Below, one piece after another: positions 46,202 through 59,072 of a stretch of DNA of 64,000 nucleotides. The translations under genes were made by a program, and so were the position numbers. The stretch is taken from assembly GCA_037179335.1 (NCBI GenBank), contig JAKZHN010000015.1, positions 620,001 through 684,000 on the forward strand, given 5' to 3'. The notes beneath the pieces are model-generated. The model was given only the letters and a program-made list of their open reading frames with translations, was not told the origin of the DNA and ran no database searches. Within the stretch, counting starts at the first letter, position 1. Each line of letters begins with the position of its first letter. The stretch is from Cyclaneusma minus (Eukaryota > Ascomycota > Leotiomycetes > Marthamycetales > Marthamycetaceae).

Positions 46202-47668
46202 TCAGGTTGTACATTCAGGGGCAGTCGAAGGAGATATCGTCCATCCATCTGCAGCGGGAATTCCACCATCTTCAGCTTCTGGGTCAATGGCCCATTTCTT
46301 CAAAGGCATAACCTCCAAAGAACTTCTGTATCCTGCTTCCCACATTTCAATGCCGGTCCAAGCAATCATCGCCGCATTGTCAGTGCAAAGACTTGGGGGA
46401 GGGAAAATCAGTCTGAGGTGTTTGAAGCCCCTATTGTCCAAAAGTGACCTGAATATGTGGTGAAGGTACTGGTTACTGGCAACTCCACCTGAGACCACGA
46501 CGGTACTGACATCCTTTAGCTTCGGGTCTTTCAGGGCAAGCAGTGTTCTGGAAGCCAGATGCTCAAATGCTACAGTCATGGTGTCACGGGCAAGAGCTCG
46601 ACGTTCTTCGATGGGCATGTCCCTGACAGACTGTTAGTTTCAAGCCTGGCAGTTCCTTCTTTGTCTTTTGACTTACGCATTCACAGAACTCTGACCAGAG
46701 CGTCTTGCAATGATCTTCTTCACCACACCTCCAATACCAGCATACGAGAATTCCACGTTATTGGAACGTTCGCCTTGCGACAACAGTCGTCCAATTGACC
46801 AACCGAGTTGGTTTACAACAGGATCCAGCTCCTGGCCTCTCTTGACTGGGGCAACATAGTCATAGTCTTCGGAGCCACGCGGAAAGGCAAACTCTTCCAG
46901 CATCCTCCCATACATGACATCCTTTGAACCTGCCACCAAATCTACCGGTAAGATATCTCTAGCACATTTGTCCAAAGAATCGCCAATTGCAATATCAATG
47001 GTATTTGCAAGGATACGGTGATCGCAGAGACTCTTGGAAAGGACTAGCATGGTATGACCCCCTGAAACCAGCATTGAGAGAAAGGGGAATTCTGGGTCTC
47101 TTGGAGTGTCTGAGAGAGGTCCATGAGTCTCCAGTTCGGAGACCAGACGAGGGGTCAAAGCATGAGCTTGCATGTGGTTGACGGCAACGAGGGGCACTTG
47201 CCAGGCTACTGACAGCCCCTTTGCAGTATCCAGACCCGTTGCCAAGTTGGAGTACATGCCCGGGCCGCGAGTCACAGTAACGAAATCCGGCTTCTTACGC
47301 AGCTGAGAACCGTGCTCTTCCGGTACCAACACAGAATTGCCCACATGAGCTGTGGCGGAAGGTTGGACTGGCAAGAAGTGCATGGCTTGGTTCACGAGTC
47401 CCGAGAGGTTTTTTCGGTGCGACTCGAGGGCTGCAACAGGATGAACTCCTCCCCAAGAACGGTTATCCGAGGTGATCTTCGAGTTGAAGAACAAAGTTGC
47501 ACGGGGAGATGGCTGCCCGTTTTTGGCAGCTGCATGACCAGCAGTCTCGACAATGGCAACGCTCGTATCATCGCAGCTGGTTTCAATTGCCAGGGTCAAG
47601 ATGCCTCGGACGTGGCGTGGCTGGTGGCGGAGAGCTGCTCGCCGGAGAGAGGGCCATAGTGAGCTCAT
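46202..47668 (-). CDS. QRI7: Mitochondrial tRNA N6-threonylcarbamoyladenosine transferase
   Basis: Qri7/OSGEPL1 makes t6A at position 37 of mitochondrial tRNAs reading ANN codons. Exon 1 (47668-46677) and exon 2 (46622-46202) give 470 residues. MSSLWPSLRRAALRHQPRHV is an Arg-rich mitochondrial leader. ILTLAIETSCDDTSVAIVE, TRGPGMYSNLATGLDTAKGL, the metal-binding VNHMQAHAL, LVSGGHTMLVL and VVVSGGVASNQYL are the Kae1/TsaD signatures. The ATG at 47668 was preferred because the frame above it opens only with a TTG. It is head-to-head with the GRAM/DUF3292 gene. Confidence 0.93.
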
Positions 47669-48216
47669 CAACAATGCGTGACCGCTTGTCGAGAATGAGG
47701 GGTGCGAATCGCGATTGGAAAAGGTGAGGCTTGCGATTTCGTACAATTGTATTTCTCGCTGAGGTTGATGTCGTTGGTCGAGCTCTGGATTTCACATGAA
47801 AAGAGAAAGCTGCACTATTCCCAGGACAGTTAGACCCGAGCTGAGGTAAGCGGCTCAACCCACGTCGCCGGTCAATCCTTGAGGATCGACGTCATCCCAG
47901 CACGAACATCGGGAGATAAAGGTCCTCCGTGCATGCGAACATGGTGGTGCCCGGTGCCATTTCGCAATTGGCTTGACATTTTGTGGAGACATTGAAGCCA
48001 CTGACAGCTTGGAAGCCGAAGGTCGAGGCCGGAGGACGAAAACAAGGCAAAACCGGCACCGTGCCCATCATGTCTACGTTCCAAGTCTCAGTCAAACCAG
48101 CTGAAGTGGCTAACAGATCAGGGCACAAAGGACATCGCCAATTCTCCGCCAGACACAACAATCCCGTCCTGTGAGAACCTACGAGCCCCCTCTACCCAAC
48201 CCTCAACTTCCACGGC
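47669..48216. promoter_or_regulatory. Shared divergent promoter region QRI7 / DUF3292 gene
   Basis: The two start codons face away from each other across 548 bases, so this interval must contain both promoters. No clear TATA box or binding-site cluster is seen by eye. Confidence 0.5.
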
Positions 48217-50365
48217 ATGGCCCATTATGACACGAATGCAACCACCTCATCTCATGCCGACTCCGAAGCCGGGAAAAGTTCTGGACGACCGCTTTTACAG
48301 AAGTTGAAGGACAAGACGAAGGATACCGGCCACAAGCTCGCCAATCCAAAGAAGACTCTTGGGCGAAACACTCGCGAGACTGAAAGACAGCATGTACTGG
48401 AACAGCTCGACAATAATGCTGCCTTCAATCCCTACAAGCTTATTCCTCGAACACAGTATAGTTTCAATAACACCGCCGCCAAGATTGTGGGCTTCTTCCA
48501 AGCCATTGGAGAGACAGTCGCCGACCCCTCCAAGTCGTTTCAAGACAAGGCCACTAAAGCAACGGCAGCCAAACTTGCCAAGTCAAAACCGCATATCTCC
48601 AGGAAAGCAGACCTGGAATTTCTCGAGGCCCATGACAACCTGAGGGACGCCAAGAGCTCCCGCAGCTCTCATGAACATGGAGAAGATGGCGACTGGACAG
48701 ATGAGCAACTCGATGAAGAATTTCATGCCAAAGAGGATGATCTGAAGGCCAATAGGGAGAGCATGAGGGTCGCATGGATTACAAGCCGACATATGAAAAG
48801 AGTTCGAGTGGTGGATCGGACTCCTGAGCCATTTCCCGATAAGAGCACTTTTGTGAAGGAGGATGACCAAGGCCGTACCAAGTTTGACTGGGGTAAATGG
48901 ATCGCTCATCGTCTTCTCCATGGTAGTCGACCTTTCACGGCGCAGTATGTCGACGATTTAGATACCACTGCTTTCAGTCTCGATATCCTCCGCAAGAATG
49001 TTGAGCGTTTGATTTTAGTTAGCGGCTGGTTCCAGTCTTGGGTTATAGGGGTCAGATCTATCTACCGATGGGAAGATCCGAAACAGACTGCTATATGTTT
49101 GGCAATGTATTCTTTTTTCTGGTACATAAACCATCTGGGAACTTTGCTTGTAAGTTGCTCTGCGTGATGACAAGCAGTGGTCATTGACTGACAGTCGTAG
49201 TGGGCGTTTATAATCTATCGAACCGTTCATAATTTACTCAGCCCCTGTACATTTGATCAGCTCCGAAATTCCATCGGCCGCACACTAGACCGAGGCAAAA
49301 CAGCAATGCAAATCTCAGAACTTGTTGACCAACATGGGGAGGAGGATTGGCTCCACCCATTAATAGATGAGGTGCGTCTGGCATGCTTAACAGTCAAGTT
49401 CTGTGTCTAACATATCCTAGCTCGGGCCATGGATCCAGGTCCAACTCGACGATCTCACCAACCTCCTCGAGATCTGCTACAATTTCTACCAATGGAAAGT
49501 ACCATCCAAGACCCTCTGCACCTTGGGTCTCTTTTCCGTGCTCCTGCTCATATCCTTGCTGGGCGACGCTACATTCTGCTACAAACTAGCATACTTCATC
49601 ATGGGTTTCATATTCTTCGGGTGCTGGCCAATCGCCAGTCTCTACCCTAAGTATCGTCTCCTAGTATCACCGATCAGATGGGGTTTCTGGGACGTACCGA
49701 CTCACGGCGAATGGGCTTGTCTGTATCTACGACAACACTCACTGGCAGCCAAACAGTTACTCGCCTCTCGGAACCAACAAGGCTACTCTCAATTTTCCAC
49801 CACAGACAAGTCCCACAGGCCAGTACCCACCGTCGAGGGTTTCGAATCCGATGAATCTGACTCCGACTCCGACGCTGCATCTTTCACCACCGCCACCAGC
49901 ACCATCGAGGACACCCTATCATTCTCCTCCGACATCGACATCCTCTCCTTCCGCTGCATCTACGCCCTGCACCCGGGCCGCCTCATCCTCTCCACCACCT
50001 CCCTACGTTTCCAATCCACCTCACCCCGCTCCCCATCCTCGCGCACCAAATTCCACATCCCCTATTCGAATCTCAAAGAAATGCGCAAACTGCGCGCGAA
50101 GAAGGGTATCATGTCGCCGGCTGCTAAATACACTAGCGGTTTGGATGGATTGGAGTTGCGGTTTTGGACTGCGCGGGGTGATGTAGATGGTGGTGGAATG
50201 GCTTATGTGAGGTCTGGGCCTGGCGGCGGCAAAGGGGAGGAGGAGGAGGGGGAGGGGGAGGGGGTTGTGTTGTTGGAGAATATGAGGGGCAGGGATAAGG
50301 CTTTTAATGCGATTTTGGGGTTTAGTGGGCTGGAATGGCAGGTTTTGCAGAGGCATCTTGATTGA
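48217..50365 (+). CDS. DUF3292 / GRAM-domain membrane protein
   Basis: Exons 48217-49149, 49201-49371 and 49421-50365 join in phase to 682 residues. The polar N-terminal half includes RTQYSFNNTAAKIVGFFQAIGET and a charged helix. Membrane segments occur around TAICLAMYSFFWYINHL-GTLL, WAFIIYR and TLGLFSVLLLISLLGD / YFIMGFIFFGCWPIASLY. After an acidic Ser linker the C-terminus is a GRAM-like PH fold (FRCIYALHPGRLILSTTSLR, then IPYSNLKEMRKLR and DGLELRFW). This arrangement suggests lipid binding at a membrane contact site, as in GRAMD proteins; that is inference. A Gly/Glu-rich insertion lies near the end. Confidence 0.85.
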
Positions 50366-52126
50366 GGCGGGGATTGGTCATCGAGGGATAAACGGGGTAC
50401 CGAATTCTGATATACGCAGGTAGAGACTTCAACACATTATGAAATGAATGGCTTTTTTTGCGGCAAAGGTTCCGCCTCAGTCACTTGGCGCAGAAAAAAA
50501 AAGGAGAAAAAAAATCAAGCAAAGAAGCAAAGGGAGAAAGAGAGTATGCAAAAAGATGGAAAGCATGAATCGTTACTGACTCCTCGGCCTCTTACTCTTC
50601 ACCCAGTCGTTTAAGGAGGAGAAGCCGGTATCGAGGGCAGCCCTAAGCGACGGTAGTCATTCAGAGGGTTTTACTACTAGACCACTTGGCCTAGTGGATA
50701 CTTCGCGAGGTGCTAAAGTGACTTTGTATACCTACCGCCCATACTCTATCCCGAGGCCACGTTCAGCATCATAAGTTCATAACATCACATGAAAACCAGC
50801 ACAAACACACCAGACTTTGGAATGCTTATTCTCAATTCAATTTTCTGTACCCTCATCTCTCCACTCAGGCTCTTCCCCTCCCCTTAAACTGCCTATTTGG
50901 ATAAACACTCCGCAGTCGCAGTCGCAGTCTCCTCCCCACCCCCCCCTCATAAAAACCCATCCATCCATTCGCTATCATCACTTCCCAGTCTCCGTCTCAG
51001 TCCGCAGTCCATTGCGTTCCATTGCATTGCCGTTAGAAACTTCCCCAAATCCGCCGAAACGAACCTATCATGCAAGCATCAACCGCCCATAGCCACCACG
51101 ACAAAGTAGTGCAAATAAAGTCAAGCAAGAAACATGCCACGCCGCCGAAGGCCCGAAGGCCCGAAGGTTTCCCGCCCAGTTGTCGCGACTATCCGCTCAC
51201 CAGCAAAAAAACAAAAAAAAAAAAACGATTGGTTTTCGAGAAAAGCAAATGCGCAAGCAACGTTGAAAACTCAGGGCTTTCAAAGCAGATCCTTAGTTTA
51301 GAAAAGACGACGACGCCCAGGCCGCACTCCTCGCCATGTGTCCCGTGTCCAGTGTCCTGTCCGTGTAAAAAAAAAGCCAGCCCGCCGCCTATCAAACCCA
51401 CCACTTGCCTGCTTTGCCTGCCGCCCAGTTCACCTCCCAGTCCACCTCCCACGGTGCAAACATGAAGCGAAAACCAAGGCCAAAAAAACACTTCATCCGC
51501 ATAAGCCTTGCGCATTCCATAAGATACACAAAAAAAGCCAAAAGTCGAGAAAACCCAACTGCATTTGCAATTGCACGATGCTTGCTTGCTCGCTTGCTGT
51601 TTTTTCCATTTCGCTGTGCCTGCGCTCGTATTTCATGCTGCCCGTTTCGCTTTCCCGTTTGACCTTTGCCCGCCCCGCCCGTGATCGTGTCGTTAATAAC
51701 AAACAAATAAAATTGATAATATTTCGAGAGTGGTTCCGAGAGTTTGAGAGAGCCGAGCGGGATATACGGGAGGAGAAGCACTGCCGGCCGCCTTGCTTGC
51801 TCTCGCCAGATAGCAGCCCCCTTTGTAGAAAATGGGTTTTGAAGAAGACCACCTCGAAGGGAAAGCGGCTCTGAATAGAGGTTCTTAGGAGGGGAACTTC
51901 CGACTTCGCACGATGTGTGTGCGATAAAAACGCCGAGCAGTGGATTGTGATGTCTTTTCCATATTAGTGATTTTCAAGACCGACGGTACGGATCCCCGAA
52001 TCTCCAGTCCAGTCATTTCGATGCCGAGAAAGTCCGCGTATTATACTAAGAGGTGGATGAAAGGATCAAGGAGGTGGTTATTGGAAGAGCGCACGGAATT
52101 CGCGGAGGGATATCGATAGTCGGAAA
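50366..52126. other. Intergenic, low-complexity, no gene seen
   Basis: Beyond the SINE-like copy at 50.45-50.73 kb this stretch has homopolymer A runs (51210-51230, 51365-51375), Pro/Ser-type simple sequence and overlapping short frames. It includes the 3' flanks of two convergent genes. Confidence 0.4.
50455..50730 (-). mobile_element. SINE-like tRNA-derived element, copy f
   Basis: On the minus strand, box-A-like text AAGTGGTCTAGTAGTAAAACC (compare AAGTGGTGTAGCGGTACAAATC in copy c) is followed about 50 bases on by box-B-like CCCTCGATACC. A T-rich tail follows (CTTTTTGCATACTC and further T runs). It lies just downstream of the DUF3292 gene. Confidence 0.5.
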
Positions 52127-55100
52127 TCAATCCTCAGAGTCGTCAGCATTAGTAACCCTGCCATCATCATCGTCTTCTTCAGCAGGCAGCTCTCCAAACT
52201 TCGCTTTATAGCGTTGTAGTTCAGCGAGTTGCTTCGCCAGCTCGTCAAAGACGTCGCCCATGGGCGCGGCGATGTCGGCGAACTTGGCGATTGGAGCGCC
52301 CACGCGCGCGATGTGGCGGGTGTAGAGGGCTGTGATGCATGTCTGTTTTCGTGTTAGCAATAACTCCGTACATAATGAAAACCCCCTGCTGGCGAAGGAA
52401 TGAAAGCAATAACACGTACCTCGATCCGCGCAACCTGATGGGCGAGGAAGTTCAGCAAAAAGCCATCTGAAACCTCCCCGCCCCGACTCTTCATCGCCTC
52501 CATAAGCCCCGTCTCAGGTGGCTGCAAGCCAGGCCCATCAGGTTCCTCAAACGCACTGCACAGCATTTCCAACCGGAGACTGACTCTCCACAAGTCCCAG
52601 ACGACGCTGTCGCTATCAATCCAATCCAATTTCGATTTCGGGTCGAGTCGAGAAGGCCCAAGGGGAACAATGACAGCTCCCTGCTCATTATTCTGGCTCT
52701 CTTCGGCCATGCGCATCTGGTACTGTATACGTCCCGATAGCGCATGCGGGTACATGAGGTAGATGTATTCGGGATTTTCAAGCCCTTTGAGTTTCTTCTC
52801 ACCGAGATCTTTGACTTCGAAGCCTTGGCTGCTGAGGGAACGGAGTTCGCGTCTGATGGATTGCGAGATCGGGTCGCCTTCAAAGCCGTCGTCGGCCGCC
52901 GAGTCGATCGACCCGGAGCGTTCGTTATCGCTGAAGGTCTCGAGACATCGCTGGATCTCGCCGATGAAATCGGCAGAGACGGTGATTTGTCCTCCGTCTG
53001 CGACGGCCATGATACGGGCGGCGCGGTTGACCATTGGACCGAAGTAGTCCATTCGTCGAGTGACCGGATCGGGTTCGCATACTGGGTTACCCCAATGGAT
53101 ACCCATGCGGACTGACAAACCCCTGAACATCAGGTTCCCATCACTGTCGAGCATTTCTTGACCTATGATGCTGCTTAAGACTTCGGATGGCCAATGCACC
53201 TCAAGCAGTGCTTGCTGAACAGAGAAACTCCACAGAAGAGCAGAAGTAGCTGTCGGGAAGGACACCATGAAACTATCACCTTCAGTCTTGACCTCATAAC
53301 CACCAATCATCCTGAGTTGCCGTCGCATGAGCTCGTTATGAAGTTGAATAGCCGATCTCATCGCCGAAGGGAAAGTCTCCCACATCAAAGTCGAGCTCTT
53401 GATGTCAGTAAATACAATACAGAGATCATTGACCGGTGCTTGAACTTCAGCTTGGAGACGTCTGAGTTTCGAGTCGTCGACGCCTTCACCCTTCTTGTAC
53501 TTGTTCTTCCTACCTGGAAGATAGCCGTCCCCGGCAAGACCAGAAGGATTCATGGAAAGCACAGGACCACCTCTGGTCATGCGGTTTCTCTCCCTCTTCT
53601 TGAGGTCACTGACGCCAATCATCATGACCATGATCTTCCCGGATGACCCAAACGCCATAGCCAGATCCCGGAGTCTCTGTGCCGCACGCATCAGGTCGCC
53701 GCGCTCAGCACGAGCAACGTCTACTACCAGCTCGGGAGAAAGATATTCCCAGATCTCACTGGAAGCGATCAGGACAATTTCATCCGTTTCTTTCAAAGTC
53801 ATGTGGACGACATGTGGAGCGGCCATGACAGCCGGCATGATCTGCACGTAACCAAATGCGCGCGAGACGCCGAGGATATCATTGAGTTTTCCTGTTCGCG
53901 ACACCCATCCACCTGCATCCCGAATACGTTGTCGTTCGTTTGGCTCGGCAGGATCATGTTTTCTGGTCAATATTCGGTGACCGCCTTCCTGGATGAGCAT
54001 AGCTTGGGCATCTCCGACATTGGCGACGTAGAGTTCCGACTGTTGAAGATACATGACAGTCGCTACTCCGCCAGAATTGATATCGGACTGACTTAGAACA
54101 GCGGGTGTGGCCGATCCTCGATGCGAGCTGAGTGACCGCTCTTCAGCTCCCTGTGTAGCAGCTGTGGCCAAGTCCTTATTCAAAGAAAGGAAAGCTCTCC
54201 GCAGCGCATCAGCCGGAGTTTCATTGAGACCCGGATTGACTCTCTTTAACTCGTCCATGAATATGTGACCAAAGTTCTCATGCAGGAATTTGGCTATCTT
54301 TGAGCCTCCACTCGAGAGTGCTTGGCCATCAAACATACCCAAGAGAGTCTCAGAGTCGTTGGAATTGAATCGTGGCACAACCATATCGATGGTTGATAAA
54401 TGCTCGTTCTTGCCGAGGCAATCTGCCATACCATAGGCCAAGTAACCAGCCAGCGACCCAGAAGTTCGCACTCTGCGATCTTCAGTTTGATCAGGAATAG
54501 TAGGGATTGTCAGAGTTACATCCATCAAGCCAAGGATCCTGAGGTTTTGGAGCGAACTGAAGTTGGTGAGGTCTCGATTATCGCGAATGCCACCGCCAGC
54601 GGCAAAGGGTAAGCTTGGTTTGATTTCCAGCCTTTTGTTGCCGGACAAGTTGAGGTATTTCAAGTTGGGGTTCCAGTTCCAATTCCAGTCATATGGCCAA
54701 TTAGAGACGTTGTATTTGAGCGCATTACTTCCAACGTCGAGAATGCTAAGCCGTTGTGCTTTTGCCAGCTCGGCAGGAAGCGTCTGGAATTTATTGCCGT
54801 TGATATGAAGGACCTGAAGTGAGCTCAGGTCTTCCAGGTCGTCCGCCGGAAGAGTCGTTAGCTCGTTGCCGGAGAGATACAATTCAACCAGTTGAGGCCA
54901 GCGCTTGACAGATCTCTGCGGGATGTCGTTGAGATCGTTGTAAGATAAATTCAGAACTCTTAGCTCTGTGAGAAGAGTGAGTTCGTCAAAACAATCATCG
55001 TCCAGCTGATTGTCTGCTAAGTAAAGCTTGGTCAGACACCCCGCAAATGTGTTAGCCAGTTTGGCGGACAAGCCAGAATCTTTTCTCGTCGAAGACGGGG

Positions 55101-58100
55101 TTGTGGTATTACTACTGCTTTCAGAAGCAGCATTCCGTGATACCACAGACGTCTTGCGTCCTCCCTTGCCATATAATGATACCACCGAGCCTTTGCGATC
55201 TTGGCCAGGAATAGGAGAGCTCGCAACGCTCAGAAGACCACTAGAGGCCTGACTTGGCCGGCGCTGGCCGAAAGCTTCAAGCGGGCCCAGTTCTTCGAAG
55301 CTCGGGGATTTCGATATTTGTGTAGAGCTTTGATATGGAGTAGCTGAGCCTGAAGCTGGAGGTACGTCGCCTGGCACCTGTGGAGGCCGCGAACCAGGTT
55401 TGGGGAATGATTCGAGCACATTGGACGATACATTCAAAGTCTCGAGCTTACTTGCCCACCATATTTCCATGGGGAGCTTCTTCAGGTTGTTTTCGCGCAC
55501 ATCAAGGTACCGAAGCTCGTTTAAACATCCAATCTCCGGAGGGAGACTGCTGAGCGAATTGCGAGCGATACTGAAGTGCTCAAGTTTTCGTAGTTTGCCA
55601 AGGTGGTTAGGAAGCGAGACGAAGTGGTTCTTGTCCAGAACTAGTTTCACCAGATTTGGCATTTTGTCAAAAGCCGCATCTGGGATGTGAGCCAGCTTCG
55701 CATTCGACAGGATAAGCGTAGTGAGAGTAGGCACAGGATTCATGATTTCGAATCGTGTAACTGGATTTGAGTTGAGGCGGAGGACCCGTATTTTGCTAAA
55801 GGTTCCTTCGAAAGCATTGATAGAGTTATGGTCGGCAGACAGCTGCTCTACCACTGGAAGTTGGGCGATGAGGTCAATGCTTGACAGCGCGTTGTAGCGG
55901 ATATCAACTTCCCTCAGCTTGGTGAGCTCCCCAAAGGTTTCAGGGAGTGTTCCGGCTAGCCTGTTGTTGGTTATGACGAAACGCTCGAGATTCTTCAGCT
56001 TGCCAATACAGCTTGGCAGACTCGAGATCGCATTGAAGCTCATGTCAAGGTCTTGCAGCATTTCGAGGTCGCAAAGGAAGTCTGGGAAGGTCTCCAAGAA
56101 GTTAGAAGAGAGGTTGAGGGTTCGCATTGAGTTGAAAAGACCGAAGTAAGGAGGTATATGGCTGAGGCGATTGTTGGCCAGCTTGAGACTGGCTAGTGAG
56201 CCGAGACGATTGAGCTCCGCGTGCTCCAATTGTTCGAGCCTGTTATTTGACACATCGAGGATGGTGAGTCGACTCGCACGAGTTAAGCTCGGTGGGAGTT
56301 TCCACGCCTCGTTGTTGCAATATCTGATATCTCGAAGATTGATGCACGACTGGATAAAGTCTTTCGGCAAGTCAAGAGAGAGATTCCTCGACAGGTTGAG
56401 TGATATGATCTCCGAGGCTTTCGAGTAGAGCGTAATCGGAATCGTAACGAGATTGCGGCCGGACAGATCAACATGACTGAACTTCTGGACCCTACCGAAG
56501 CCTGGATCTTGCGATATACCCGCATAACCGCCTTCCCGGAGAGGCACGAATGAGAACCGACACAGGTAGCTGTTATCCTCCCTTCCAACGTCCTCAATCC
56601 TATCTTTCTCTTCGTATCCAGCCTGCTCCAGGAGACGTTTCTGTATCACAATAGGCCGCTCTCCCGGACCCAATATGCGCTGCAAGTCGTGCTTCCTCAT
56701 GATGATTTGAAACTTCTCCAGCCCCTCCGTCATGAAAGTTTTCTTGCCCAGCTGTTGGACAATATCGATAGCTGTGGAGTTGAGATGCATAGATAGTGTA
56801 TTGAACGTGCCATCTGCTCGGAATATGCGAATACAGAACGGCGGTGCTTTCGGATCTTCTGTCGGTGCAATGCCCGCCTCGTCAATTTCTGTAAGACGAG
56901 CAATGTTTTCGTCATCAATCTTCTTAACAGCCCAACTATCAGGTGCGTTCCAACTAGGCCCATTCGCTCCCTCAGCATCGAGCTTCGCCTCGTCTTCGAC
57001 ATTTCCGACGAAAATGCTGTTATCTAAGGGGGTCAATACGGGTGGATGTGCCAAGATGCCCTCCATATCGGAGAGGTTGGTATCGAGATCGAAAAACTGC
57101 CCCGCCGTCGACCCATTGCGCAAGCCCGAGGGTATCTTTCCGTCGTCTTCGTGAGCTTTGCTTCCCTTTCCTTTGCGAAACGGGGTTAGCTTAGGAAATG
57201 TAGCTTGTCGCGAATTATTGGGTCGGGCAGACAGCCCATAATACTCAGAAGCAACAGTGGCGAAGTCTGGCACTGTGGGTGTTGCTTGTGAAGTCTGTTC
57301 TGATTGTTTGCCATCGAGGGGAGCATCGTTCTCAGACTTACTTTGGAGCGATCTTGACGACCCTCCAAGTCCTCCAAGCCCCTTCAAGGGCGTTGGTACG
57401 CCCACTACCACATCATCTTTTGTCTTGCCGCGCTTCCATCGGCCGAACAAGCCGCGCTTCTGAGCATCGGCGGTGGGTGAGGTCGAGCCTTTGTTTCCGA
57501 AGGTATTGGAGCTCATGCTGCTCATGTTGCTTGGTGTAGGACTGTTAGCGCGCCGAGTAGAAGAATTCAAGTTCGTGACGGAAGACATGGCGCGGAGCTG
57601 GGTGCCTTCCCGGCTTTCTTGGGAAAGACCCGTGTGCGAGGATGTTCTACTTAAGGTTCGCGTCCCAGCCTTGAGTGAGGAGTCGTCGTTGCTCCTGTTA
57701 TGGCGGTGGCGATGGGGCACCTTCCCTTTCACAGAACTTCCAGAGCGCTGCGACCCAGAAGTTTTAGGCGGTACTTGCGGTGGTCCTGCTTGATATCGGT
57801 CTTTATCTGGTCCCGAGAGGTTTGCTCTCACTGGTGCTTCACCATATCTTGAGATGTCCTACGGGATATTTAGCATGGGGGCTCATGCGGCATGTCTTTA
57901 GACGACAGCAAAGACGAAAGTGAATTAAAAAAGTGGTGGCACATTAAACTATTAGAGGCCACTTAATTGCCAGGCGACGCGGCAGCGCAACTTGCGAGTG
58001 TGGAGGTCTATCAAGTGAAGGTGCAAGTAGACTTACGTTCGAGTCTTGATACAGAAAAGGGACGACATCGCTAGAAGGAACGGGTGTTCTAGGCCGCGAG

Positions 58101-59072
58101 CTTGTAGGCGAGGCGCCCCTTCCCGTTTCCGTGGCGTTGGTGGCATTAGAAGCGTTGCGCTCCCTAGGCTTAGGGAAAGACTGTGAGCGATGCTCTTTGC
58201 CTGTGCCATACGACGGCAGACTGGTTTCCGAACTATCTCGCCCCGGAAAGTCATCACCAAAAAATCCTTGCAGCTTTTTATGGAAGCCAGCCCGGCTCAC
58301 TCCGCTACCTTTGGAGCCGGAACTGCTCGCGGTAGCAACACTCGCAATCGACGGCCGCCGGTCATCACCGTACATGGTGAGGTCGGGCGAGTCGCTGGCA
58401 TTGGTATTCCCAGTCCGCCCAGTCCCCGGCCTATGTGCGGGGGGCAGCTGCTCGCCCTGCGCTATATTCTCGTGGGAGTCGTTGAAGAAGCTGGTGAGGG
58501 CGCCGTGGCCCTGCGCATTGCTCTCTCGCGGTGAAGTCATCCATGGCGCAACGTTGCTGTTCAAGGAGGCGGTGGGCGGCTGGTGCTGGATCTGGGGGAC
58601 GCGACTCGAGACGTTGGTGTCGAGCACAGCTAGGTCTCGGCGGTAATTGGCAAAGTCGCTCATCCTATGCTCTTTCGGCGACACATTGGAGGAAGCTGAA
58701 GAAGCCGACGTCTTGCGAATGAATTCGGTAGTGCCGCCGGGCGAGATCTGCTGTTCGTCGTCGAAGCTGCAGGCGGCCGGTTAGCAGGCGTCTAGAAAGC
58801 TCCCTCTACTTTGTCCCGAGCTTGCAATTGAGAGCGGCCGACGCAGCGCGGACTGCACCAACGCAGCGGCGCCGCAGACAACAAAGAAGCCTTTTATGGC
58901 ACACTCACTTCCTATGGGTGTCTATCTTGACCTGCATCGGGGTTCGACTGCGCGACGGCGGGCTGCGGAACAAAGGAGCAGCGCTGGGCCTCACAGTGTC
59001 GCTTGACTTCCAGCTATCGGAGCTTGCACTTGTCGCAGTGCTGGCGCGAGCGGCGGCATCTTTCCTCGTCAT
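52127..59072 (-). CDS. Adenylate cyclase (RA-LRR-PP2C-like-cyclase)
   Basis: This makes cAMP for the Ras/G-protein to PKA route. Exons 59072-58909, 58766-58037, 57858-52420 and 52342-52127 total 6,549 nt (2,182 residues), the usual fungal size. The start MTRKDAAARAS was preferred because it opens the first exon cleanly. A long Ser-rich N-terminus is followed by a Ras-association domain (about 635-725, CIRIFRADGTFNTL). Some 20 leucine-rich repeats span about 765-1385. A PP2C-like domain follows (about 1485-1715; VANVGDAQ, LGVSRAFGY). The class III catalytic domain (about 1770-1945) has FTDIKSSTLMWE and KTEGDSFMVSFPT, carrying the metal-binding Asp residues, and YFGPMVNRAARI. The C-terminus is acidic. 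Confidence 0.95.
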
